From Apteryx mantelli (lineage: Eukaryota; Chordata; Aves; Apterygiformes; Apterygidae): 64,000 nt of DNA. The stretch covers positions 3,296,001-3,360,000 of the forward strand of contig NW_027118693.1 of the NCBI RefSeq assembly GCF_036417845.1, written 5' to 3'. Under the pieces are notes generated by a model, which saw nothing but the letters and a program-made list of their open reading frames with translations, was not told where the DNA came from and did not search any database. Below are positions 24,133 to 34,840 of the stretch, in pieces. The translations under genes were made by a program, and so were the position numbers. Numbering within the stretch: position 1 is the first letter of the stretch; each line of letters begins with the position of its first letter.

Positions 24133-25690
24133 CAGGAGATGGGAGACCCAGAAAACACTGTGGGAATTGGGGTAAATTTATGGGATATAGATTTGGATTT
24201 CAGGGGGCAGGTAATGGCATATATAGCAGGTCAAGAAATTCCCTTCTTAGTGGATACTGGAGCTACCCTTTCTCTTCTGAATTTTGAGCCTAAAGGATGT
24301 AAGTCATCAGGTAAAATAACAATACAGGGAGTAATGGGAAAAGGCGAACGAACATTGACTAAGCCCTTGTTGCTCACTATTGGAGGAAAAGGAGTGTGGG
24401 GACGTTTCATAATTTCCATGGATTCACCCTTTTGCCTTTTAGGGAGGAATCTCTTACAAGCCCTGGATACCCAGATTTGCTTACAGCCGCAAGGGATGAA
24501 ATTAATAATAATGGGCTCATGTGTTCTGGCTGAGACACTAGAACCAGAGTCAAGTAATCTGCGAATTCCAACAGGTTTAGAATCAGTTCCTGGAAAGTTA
24601 TGGAGCTCTTCAGGAATTGATGTTGGACTATTGAAATCAGCTAGTCCAGTCTCAATCAAAACAAAGGGGGGATTACCTCCCGTGGTTAAACAATACCCTA
24701 TCCCAAAGGAAGCAGAGAAGAGTATCCAAAAGCAAATTGATCACTATCTAAAATTGGGTATCCTTAGAGTTTGTGAACCCCCATGCAACACCCCGATTCT
24801 GCCAGTTAAAAAGAATAGGCAGGATTCTAAATGGCGATCCAGAGTATCGGTTTGTACAAGACCTAAGAGTTATAAACCAACATGTAATTGCTCCACATCC
24901 AGTAGTTCCTGACCCATCAACTATATTACCACAGACACCCCACTGGGCAACTTATTTTACCGTGACTGATTTAACGGCAGCCTTTTTTAGTATACCAGTA
25001 GCTGAGGACAGCCAAGATCTTTTTGCCTTCACTTGGAAGGGACAACAATTGACCTGGACTAAGCTACTACAGGGATTTACTGGGTCTCTGACTATTTTTT
25101 TTTTCCACGTATACTTAAAAATGATCTTGCAGATATCAAACTTCTAGAACATTCAGTGTTAATACAATATGTAGATGATTTGTTATTAGCAAGTAAAGAT
25201 TACGAGACGTGTTTGAAAGACACTATTTCTCTATGTAACGCTCTTGCAGAGAAAGGGCATCGAGCATCTCCGTCCAAACTCCAGCTGTGTCAACAAGAGG
25301 TAAAATATTTGGGGCTTATCTTGAAGGAAAGACACAGATTAATTGATCCAGAATGAGTAAAGACAATTCTCAATATACCCCGTCCTATTAAAAAAAAAAA
25401 AAAAAAAATTAGGGGATTTTTTAGGAGCTGTAGGATTTTGTCAGCCATGGATTCCTGGGTTGGGAGAGCTTACCAAACCTTTGGTCCAGGCAACAAAAAC
25501 GGAGGAGACAGAGCCTTTGACCTGGACTCCAGAAAAAGAGAAGGCTTTTACATCTGTAAAAAGGGTGTTGGTCTCAGCCCCGGCTCTAGGACTACCAGAT
25601 TATAGTAAGCCATTTGAATTATTTGTTCATGAACGACGGAGTAGCAAGTGGAGTATTCAGTCAAAAACTAGGTCCTCACCGTAGGCCAGT
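24133..25690 (+). pseudogene. pol: ERV protease and reverse transcriptase, broken
   Basis: The frame continues from gag directly past the TGA at 24130-24132, with no frame change. The aspartic protease has its active-site DTGA at 24253-24264 and the C-terminal LLGRN motif near 24440. RT follows from about 24670. A frameshift near 24825 moves the fingers (FVQDLRVIN, TVTDLTAAFFS) into another frame. Downstream of about 25100 the polymerase returns to the original frame, where the catalytic YVDD lies at 25168-25179. A stop follows at about 25354 and an A run (about 25390-25407) before the connection domain, which ends near 25680. The palm between FTG and YVDD looks shortened. It is non-functional. 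Confidence 0.88.
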
Positions 25691-25939
25691 GGCCTATTAC
25701 TTCACCCAACTAGATGCGGTAATCAAAGGCACTCCAGGATGCATCAGAGCATAGTAGCTACAGCAGCCCTTATTAGAAAAGCATGACCTGAAGTTTTGGG
25801 TCACCCAATGACTGTGTATATGCCACAGAAGAAGAAAGAGAATTGGAAAAAGCGTGAAGCGGTTCAAGACGAAAAAGGAATTTGGACTATCAGGGGTAAG
25901 CCCCTCCTTTCCTTAAGGTATTTACTTTCTATGGTTAGG
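25691..25939 (+). pseudogene. pol: ERV RNase H remnant with a deletion
   Basis: A short piece of RNase H-like sequence with several stops (near 25750 and 25790) continues from the RT connection. The interval to the integrase is far too short for a whole RNase H plus tether, so most of the domain is deleted. The boundaries are approximate. Confidence 0.55.
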
Positions 25940-26690
25940 TGATATCATGATCGTGGACATGGAGGAGCATTGACTGTCGCCTCATGTACTCTACAAACCT
26001 GGGCAGCTCCTGAGTTCATGTGGCTGCAAAATGCATAACAACAACCTGCCCAACTTGCCAAAAATTTAACGATACTTATCCAAAGATTAACAGAAGAGGC
26101 CTCCCATGGGTTTATTTTCCATTCCAGCATCTACAAATTGACTATGCTGACATGCCAGCAGCGGAAGGATTTAAACATCTCCTTGTGACAGTTGATCAAC
26201 TAAGCAGATGGGTGGAAGCCTTTCCTACCTGCAAAGCAGATACAGCTGCAGTGATTAAAGCCTTGTTAAAAGAAATTGTCCCTAGGTCTGGAGTCCCAGA
26301 AACTGTAGATTCAGATAGGGGTTCGCACTTTTCAGCAGGAGTTTTAGGGAAATTATATCAAATGCTAGGAATTCATAGAGAATTGTACACACCTTATCAT
26401 CCCCAGTCTTGAGGACAAACTGAGAGAATGAACAGAACTATTAAAAACAAGTTAGCACGGGTATGTACACAGGCAAGTCTCAAATGGCCTAATGCCTTAA
26501 ACTTAGTGTTGTGGGAAATTAGAACAACCCCTATACAACAGGTAGGATTATCCTCAGCAGAAGTCTTATTTGGGCATCAATTGGCTACAGGAACTTATAG
26601 CCCAGCTAAGACCAGCCTGTTGGACGGAGATGAACAGCTAACCCAGTATGTTCTAGGCATGCAAAAATGGTTTGAAAATCTTAAAATTAT
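25940..26690 (+). pseudogene. pol: ERV integrase, one internal stop
   Basis: Integrase, which joins viral DNA to host DNA. The N-terminal zinc-binding part is decayed (CPTC at about 26046-26057 remains). The catalytic core keeps all three acidic residues: Asp at 26140-26142 (QIDYAD), Asp at 26314-26316 (SDRGSHF) and Glu at 26422-26424 (GQTERMN). The last two have 35 residues between them, the family rule. A TGA at 26410-26412, four codons before the Glu, cuts the frame. The C-terminal domain runs to about 26680 and then passes without a stop into env-like sequence, which marks a deletion. Confidence 0.87.
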
Positions 26691-27373
26691 ATATATATTT
26701 ATTTGTGAGATAAACACTGTCAAAGCTCAAGACATTTGTCTTGATACTGAACAAAATGTTTGTCATTTTGAAATACATCCTGATGAAACCCCTGAAACTG
26801 TACTTATATATATTGGAAAAGGATGTGTCTGTATGAGAACTCTCTGTAATCTTATATTCGTAGATAACATTACTGTAGACACAAGTAATCATTCAAATAT
26901 TTGTGTTTGTAATTTTTCTAAAGTTATGGGCTGTGACTTTAATTATTCAGCTCCTGTTGTGTCTTATCAATTAATACAATCTAATTATACCTTAAGTCAA
27001 GATTTATTGCCTACCCCCCATTGGAATGAACCTTACATTGGTACAGAAACTACTACAACATGATGACCTGTGTCAACTGTTAAAACGCATCTGAAACAAT
27101 GGACAAAAAACTCTAATCACCGTTCATCATGATACAGAAGAGATACACCACATCTTGGAAAGAGTGAAGAAGAATGGAGAATATCATTGGTGGGAGACTC
27201 TTCTGGGATGGTCACCAATTGCAACAGGGATCTATAATCACATGTTGCACCCAGTAGTAGTTGTGTTAAGTTTGACCATGTTATGCCTATTGCTTACAAC
27301 CATATTGTATAGAAGATTATGGAGAGTGATAGTACGCCTCGAAAGGCTTCGAGAACTCTGCTTAACATATTAG
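26691..27373 (+). pseudogene. env: ERV env remnant (surface piece and TM anchor)
   Basis: After the integrase the open frame to 27063 becomes cysteine-rich with several N-X-T/S sites, like an envelope surface or ectodomain fragment. A stop at 27061-27063 follows. The frame at about 27155-27373 holds the membrane-proximal end (HWWETLLGWSP), one hydrophobic span of about 23 residues (PVVVVLSLTMLCLLLTTILY) and a short basic tail ending at TAG just before the polypurine tract. Most of env, including the fusion peptide region, is gone. The parent envelope type is not identified. Confidence 0.7.
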
Positions 27374-27387
27374 CAGGGATGCTTAAT

Positions 27388-27404
27388 AAAAACAAAGGGA
27401 GGAC
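27388..27404 (+). promoter_or_regulatory. Polypurine tract
   Basis: A purine-rich run (AAAAACAAAGGGAGG plus AC) directly before the 3' LTR, where plus-strand DNA synthesis would be primed. Confidence 0.75.
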
Positions 27405-27919
27405 TGTTAGAGAATATTGAACTGAAGCTGTCTAGAATTAATTGCTTAGCATAACTTGCTTAGCATTAGTAGCTAAATTTGCTGAAGCCTTAGGCCTCAG
27501 GCTGTGAACTTGCTGTGAACTTTTACTTAGATAAGTAAAAGGGGGCCCCAGAGCCGGTTCAAGCTGGAGAGATAAAGAAGTTACACGGACAGCAGGAGTA
27601 GCCAACCTTGAAGATAAGCAGAAGCCTGCCTAGAGACAATGGAGGGGCCCAGTGAAGAAGGGGAAGACCCCAGACCTAACCATTACTATTGGTCCAAACT
27701 ATCGCTTGAGGGGTGGGGAATTTAGATTGTAAGGGTATAATTGCCCAGGGATTTCTTTGTTCGGGGTCCCTCTTTGGAGGCACCCAGCTCGAGCTGTAAT
27801 TACCGCACGTGTATCATTAAATTTTATTTTTCTTCAATCTGATTTCGAACTTCTGTCCTCAGCAGGAACCTAGGGTCGGACCCTGTTATGGAGACCGGTG
27901 AGCCTGATTTTCCATAACA
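27405..27919 (+). repeat. 3' LTR of the provirus
   Basis: 515 bp, TGTTAG...ATAACA. It matches the 5' LTR except for seven substitutions (mostly C/T, five of the seven in the last 110 bp) and one extra T. The sequence after it is not satellite. Confidence 0.95.
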
Positions 27920-30900
27920 CTGGATTAGTAATCAACACACAAGGAAAGATGAAACCAGTGGAATGGCTGAACAAAATAAGTATCTTACATGCACTTATGG
28001 TAATGCTGTAACTTCACCCATCCAATCTGCATTTTTTTAGATGAAGCTCCTGTGTTTCAATGCCCTTCTTTTTCTAAAAATGTTATTCTGCTCCTTTCTC
28101 CCTTCCCACCTTCCCTGATAACTGTTGACCAATTCCAGCTGAACATGACAAATGTAGAGATCGCAATGTTTTTGAAGTCCTGGCATCATGAAAATTAGTG
28201 TCTGGGTGGTGAAACGAACCGGTCGGGTGTGTGCTGAGAGAGAAGGCTGTAATTCTCCCCCATATCAGCCAACTGACCCCTTGCCCTGCGTGCATTTGGC
28301 TGGCCAGTGCCCATGTGTGATGGGAGAACCATCACTTGCCCAGCCAACATGGTGGGGACCAGCAGACATGGTGGGGATCGGCAGCATTGCTTAGGGGAGG
28401 TATAGTACGAGCCAGCAAGGAAACAGGCTTTGGTAGTCGTCCTGATCACCGAACAGCTTATTCCTTGCTGGAGGATGGAGAGTATTAACAACAACAACAA
28501 AAAGTGGTGGCGAGGGGAAAGAAAAGAGAAGACCGTTAACATTTTTGTCTTCCTTGGTCACTTTATTTTTAAAATTCTTGCTTGATAAATATTGTTCTAG
28601 AAATGCTTCTTGCCAGCCACCATAGTACAGGCCAGGGTACAAAATATCTGGAGAGCCAGGATACAGGCAAAGGTCTCCCTTGGAACTTGCAGGAATACGT
28701 GCTCGGGAAAAGCTTGCAGCTCATACCCTGGGCCTGTCAGCTCTGGGTTTTAGCACCACATCCCCTGAAGAAAGATACACGCAGGTATCTTTTTCCCTCT
28801 TTAATCTCATAGGATTAATTGACTCAAGTGAGGTAGGTGGAATTCACGGTAAGGAGGTGGCCTGGTTTTAATGTGCTTCCTGTTATTTCTGCCTTAATAT
28901 CCACATTTCTTTTTGACTGAATGACATCAAATAAGGATGTTGTGCATGATGATATTTTCCACTCCAAATGAAAAGTCAGGATGTTGCTGGCAGCTCAGAG
29001 AGCTGGAGGATGCTGCTCATAAACCTCTCTCCACGGCAAGGACTCCTGCTGGGCTTAGTGCGATTCAGACTGTGGTTCTCATCACCTTGTAAGACTCTGT
29101 AGCTCCCAGGAGACGACTCTGCATCAGCCTGACTGCAGGTCATGCACTTTTTCTAGCCTTTTTTTTTATAATGGTGTAATGAAACTAAAGTTTATTTGCG
29201 GCAAGAAATGTGTTTCTTTTCTCTCGTTGTACTGAAGAGGAACAGTTATAATACACTTGGCAATTAACGCAACATCTCCTTTAGCTGGGTACATTTACCA
29301 AACATAACCAATCCCACAGCCTGTAATGCTGCACTGTAGGCACTAAAAGCATTTCCACTCTCAGAACACTTCTATTTCTACATCTGCCTCTTTTTCTTAA
29401 TGAGAAGGATAAAGCACAAATAGACCTAGTGCTGTTTTGTTCCTTTTTACTTTTAGGCAGGAAATCTATGTTGTTGCTTGGCATCCTTGTATTACAGCAT
29501 CTGGACCTTCAGCAGAAGCATTTGAGAGCCATGAAAGTGTGGAAAGACATGTTACATGGTTGGATGCTCATCTGTCACATAAAGGGATTATCTCCATTTG
29601 GGTTATGTGATGGCTCCCTCTGTGGTCACCTACCAATAATGTCTAGTGAGTGCCCACATACACTGCTAGTGCTTTCCATCTGGGGACCAGAACTGCATGA
29701 GTGTTGATCATCTGATCAGACGCACAGAGATATGCATCCTGTGAAAGGATGCTTGCCACTTTGTTCATGAGGTAGAGGCTTGTCTGCTTATGTGCTTGAG
29801 GTACCACCTGCAGGCAATGGCTTGTGCTCTTCCCAAGCAAGGAAGCTGGTCTGAAGGAGCCTCTGGAAATGAGACAGCAGGCTGTGAGCTGGGGAGCTCT
29901 TCAGACAGCTTGAAAGCTGAAAGTTGTCACCTCTTAGAAAATGAACTTTGAAATTACGATTCATAACCAGGTGAACAGGATAGTGCCTGCCCTCAGCTTT
30001 TCTGTCTATGTCATGCTGCTTGTGCTCCAGACTGACTTGGGCACAAGCTCATCCTCACCTGAAAACTCGGCAGTTCCAGGGCTGCAGCAGTGCACCCAGG
30101 CTCATCTGCTTTGCTGAAGGGCTCGTCTTCTTTTCTCAAGCACACCCCCCACATGAATTGAGCTGTGAGGCTTCTTAGGAGTGACTTACATCTCAGTAGC
30201 TCTGAAGTCATGCAGAGGTTAAGGTCCATTTCTGTCTGCGTAGCTAGGTCTGTAATTTAATCAGAGTAGAAATTATACCCTATTATTAAGTAATTGGTTT
30301 GTCTTGGTAGGTATGTTCTGACACTTTGTCTCTAGGTACTATCTGGTTGATACAGTTTTCATCAGTTGACATTTTACATCCTGTTTCATGTGTTTACATG
30401 TGTTAGTTTGCACAGATACATAGTTATTAGTTACACAGCCGCCCATTCTACATGGCTCAATATTCTTATACAAACTTCCTTTTCACCAGCACACAGGAAG
30501 CCCAGAGGACAGCACCAACTCTCATTTATGTTCCACATGTCCACGTAAGGTGGGAGGCTGTTGGAGTCTCACGGGAAGCTACATTACCACATTATTATAG
30601 AACAGTCCAGCATATGCACTAGGTTTTTTGCTTGCAACTTCAGATGGATGGATATGTACATTTTCAAGTTGCATTTAATTTTCCTTTTCCAGTTTCATTT
30701 TCATTTATGTGTCCTTGAAGCACCTGAATGCTGTGCTTTCCCAAGCAACTGGATACCGTTATCATGAGGGCACCCTACCTGAAGCTCTTGTAATTAGCTT
30801 AGGCAGAAAACAAGACTGGAAACATCTGTCTAAAATGTTTTCTGAGGCAAGAGATTCACTTGGACCCAGCCTTCCCCATGTTCTCACACACGCAGGCTTA

Positions 30901-33900
30901 TTAGACAGATCTGTAAGTGTAAGTTTGCCTAGGAGAATCATTCCAGTGACTTTGAGATGGCTATTTATATCCTGAGTCCAGTGTATGCAATGAGTGCAAT
31001 GTAAAAGGCAACCGAGATGGGTTCACTAAAAGCATACCTTCCCACAGTCTGCCACTGCAAAGTAGAGGTGTTACATTGTTCAGCAGAGAAATCAGTTGAG
31101 CACTTCAACGCCTTAACTACAGTGTCAGCTCTTGCTTCATGAAGGCCAAAGCTAGAAAAATTACGAAGCTCAATCCCATCTTGTGTTTCAGCGACTTTAG
31201 GAAGACAACTACCTCCATTTCCATCAGCAGACTTCAGGAGGAGTACAGCCTTCACTTTCCAGGCTTCTGAGAGTTGGCCTTAAAGGAAGGTGTTTAAAAG
31301 ATGAAACAAGTTACTCTCCAGCTGATGATGTCTTCCTGAATATGGAAACACAAACCCTAACTGGATGCGTTTACCATCAAAGGCTTTGCAAGTGCTTAAC
31401 TTGGATACTGTTGGTAAATCCCTTCTAAAACTGAATACTGAAATTCCAGCATGTCAAGAGTTTCTGGCATCAAAGCGGGTCCCTTTTCTCACAGAAGGCT
31501 CCAGTAGTTGAGGGCTAAGCCCCCAGGTCAGGGGTCAGTGCTGGCCTTGGAAACAGTCCTCCATTTCCTCAGGATGGGGGAAGCAATGTCGCTCTCTGAT
31601 GTCCAGGAGCCAAGGTGCAAAGGTTCCACCTTATCCTCAAAGAGTTCAAAGCCCTTCAGCCCAAGTAGCACTACCTCAAACATTGACATCTTTGAGGCTC
31701 TACCTGAAGCCTTTCTTGCAGTTCCTTCAAATGACATCATCAAATATCACGACTCATGCTGTCCTGCTATCTAAAGCCTTGCAGCTTCTCCACAAACTTT
31801 TGCTGCTTCCCCACAGTCCATCTGCCTCCTCCCATTTCCACTTCATATCTTTAACAGTTCACTAAACTCAGTCCACTAGTCCATGGATCTGATCTATCTC
31901 CAGATAGACAAGCAGGACTTGATAGCAAAGCCTTTCATGCCTTCTTAAAAAGTTGCAAGTTATTGGATTTTGTCTCCCAGAATTGGCCGGCAATAGCTGA
32001 GGAGAAAGGGTAAAGGTGGGAGGAAGAAAAAGGTATTCCGCATTTCCAGATAATACTTAAATACCAACTAGCAAAGCTAACCTACTGCTGTTTAGAAGAG
32101 AATGTCAATGAATAAAGGAGCAAAACACTTGAAGGTTTTGGTTTCCTTATTTGCAGTACTTTTAACCTTATTGAAAGAGAAGAATTTGAAGTTCTATTTC
32201 ATCATGCTGTGAATTGAGTTTTGCTGATGATAGAGAATATATACAGCTCACTCTTAAATCTTCAGATATTGTGCCCATAAAGGGAAACACCTGGTCTTTC
32301 AAGCAAAAGATTACAATTGACTTCTAACAGATAACCCTCTCCTGCTTATACACTAATCAAGGTCACATGTACACTCAAAGACAACAAAACCCCAAAGCAC
32401 CTTTTTAAACCAGGACCCCTTTTGAGTATACTTTTCTTTGATCACATAAGTCACTAAGCCTTTAACTATGGCAAGGAATTCCCTCCACCTTGAATCTACA
32501 TATATTCTGCATTTTAAAAATTCTTAAGAAATGGCTTTTTACTATTACTAATAGCTCAGTATTGGCAGAAGCTTTTCAAGCACACAAAGGTATTGGTGCC
32601 TCAGTTTACCTAAGGATAAATTCAACAGAACCCATGGCCTAGGTTAAAGGAAGGCAAAGAAACCCCATCCTTGCCTCTATTTATACATTTTCTGTTGGGG
32701 GGGGTTCTTTCTGAACAGCCTACTGTAAAGCAGAGGGGCAGTAGAATTTTACATTAAAACATTTAGAGTTTATGCCTAACCTCTCCAAAGAAATCCAATT
32801 GCTCTTAAAGAATCAATTATAAAAGTCCAATGGTAGAAAGCCCAGTTAAGAGCCACCACTGCCAACAAATTACATATTATGCCAACGGATTAAGTATTGC
32901 CACCATTTAGACTCTCTGCAAGAGCAGGGAGGAGAATGCTTCACAGGCAGGCAGTTGCTCCTCCTCTTCAGTAGATTCCTGGGCAGAATGTTGCTCATCA
33001 TCATCAGCGGAGGATGGGGAATTGCTGCTGTAGACTGCATGTTTCCATCTGCAAGCATTTCAAAGGCAATAACAAAAACAAGATTAGGTCACACTAAGTC
33101 AAAAAATCAAGTGCAGTCTACCCCAGAAGGTACTGTGAGATCTATGACGTTTCCAGCCCTTTATATGTATTTGTCGTGCATCTGATTTCACTGCATTACA
33201 TGTTCTTCCTTGGGAGAGCAAAATTCCATCTTTGTTGGGAAGTTAAAAAAAAAAAAGTGCACATGGTACTTATATGCAGCTTGACTTTGGCATATGATAG
33301 GCCGGAGCCTTGCAAAGTAACTGTAAAGCCTTGCGAAGTAACTGCATTTGTGAATCTATTGCCCCCGATTTCCCCTGAACTTCGTATTCACAGCTGTTAC
33401 CAAAAACAGCAGGACAAGTCAAGAAGGGAGCTCCTGAGAGAGCTTCAATTAATTACGATGCATACAGGATGATAATTATGATGCATACAAGTTCTGGCTT
33501 GAACCTTTTTATAGGTTTTTATTCCCCTCGTTCAAGCCTTGCACAGGCTGCGGAACGTGGGCGAGGTACTGCCTTCACGAGGTATTGCATAATTACACCT
33601 CTTCCTCAAGGCATGATCAGCTCAATTACTGCAACATCCTCTTCTGTCCTGAAATACAGCCTTGACCCACTCAGATCCATTCAGAAAGTTGCTCTAAAGG
33701 TCATCTTCTGAACTTATTCCCTTCATCGCAAAGCGCATTCTCCTGAAACCCTTCAAGTTTCTTCTCTCTCAGCAAACAGAGTTGCTAAGGCCTTTCATGA
33801 ATTACCCTCCTTCCTACATTAGTTCCCACTGAGTGCCCAGAAAACAGCTCTGAATTCTGAGCCGGCCCTGACAGCACCTCTCACTGACTAACCCCTCAAT

Positions 33901-34840
33901 ACAAAAATGCAGAAGCATGTTCTCTTCTCACCTGCCACCTTCACGCTTGGGAGAAGGTTTGCATATGCACCTGGCAGTCTTCCTTGCCTCCTGAAAATTC
34001 TTGCTGGGCTGCTCAAAACTCATGAAAACTGTCAGGCTGCTGCTGCAGTGAGAGCAGTGCTCATCATTCAGAGTAGGACTGAGCGTTTCCTTGTATTCCC
34101 ACCTCTTGACAGCCATCTCTTGCCTTTTCTCTTGTGCTTGGTTATAAGCATTCGGGAAAAGGACTGGTTTTGTTTGCTGACTCTCTGTCCGGAGCTTACC
34201 GGCAGGGCCCTGCAGTCCCTGACTATGGCTTGTAAGCACTAAGGCTTCTAGTAGTTCAACTCATTTCAGCTGTTTCAGAGGAGGCTTTTGGCCAGAACAC
34301 AGTAAAGAAAATTGAAAGCCAGAACTAACCTGCACTGCCATCTTGAGTGTCAGTGATTTCCTCATCACTTCTCCTCGGCAGTACATATCCAAGTTTTCCT
34401 AATGACAAGAAACAAGAAGGGTCAGTCACAAACATGCAGAAAATCTGACATATGCACACTTGGTGCCTACACAGTAACTGTATCAAGGCTCTGCATGGAC
34501 ACAAAAGATGAGCATGCAGTTCTATGATGCAGAAAGCAAGGAAGCATTGCTGGAATCCAACCATCTAGTTTTACCTGTTTTCACAAGAGGCACATTCTCT
34601 TTTAGGCCTATATCTGTCAGTCTAAGAGAGATGAGAAAATGGATGCATATTTTAAGACAAGAAGAAAACCTGTACTTTTAAATTCAGTTCATGGCCTACT
34701 TTGTCTCTCTGTTAACATGTTGATTCATGGCCCAGGACAAGTTTAAAAACAACAACAACAACAAAAAAAACAAAAAAACCCCAGACGTCCACAGAGATTC
34801 CTGAAGTATATGAATTTATCTTTGCTTTTTATCCTAGAGT
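27920..34840. other. Mostly unrecognised DNA
   Basis: AT-rich, intron-like sequence without repeats that I can name, apart from the splice-flanked segments described separately. A stretch around 33600-34240 reads on the plus strand like the decayed end of an old LINE (a DQLNYCNILF-like block near 33615), but this is too weak to call. Confidence 0.4.

Larger units (their letters stand above)
21461..27919 (+). mobile_element. Endogenous retrovirus, class I (gammaretrovirus-like), two LTRs
   Basis: A 6.46-kb provirus arranged LTR, primer-binding site, leader, gag, pro, RT, part of RNase H, integrase, env remnant, polypurine tract, LTR. The class is inferred from a single-knuckle gag nucleocapsid, gag and pro-pol lying in one frame across a stop, and RT and integrase of gammaretroviral type. 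The LTRs differ by seven substitutions and one 1-bp indel over 514 bp (about 1.4%), so integration is fairly recent on an evolutionary scale. All genes are broken: an internal stop in gag, frameshifts and stops in pol, loss of most RNase H, a stop in integrase and deletion of most of env. It cannot be autonomous. The 5-bp sequences outside the LTRs (CATAG and CTGGA) do not match, so no target duplication is present. Confidence 0.95.

Noticed and set aside
33600-34240. Old LINE or host gene on the plus strand
   Set aside because: One RT-like block by eye only, with stops around it; too weak to annotate.
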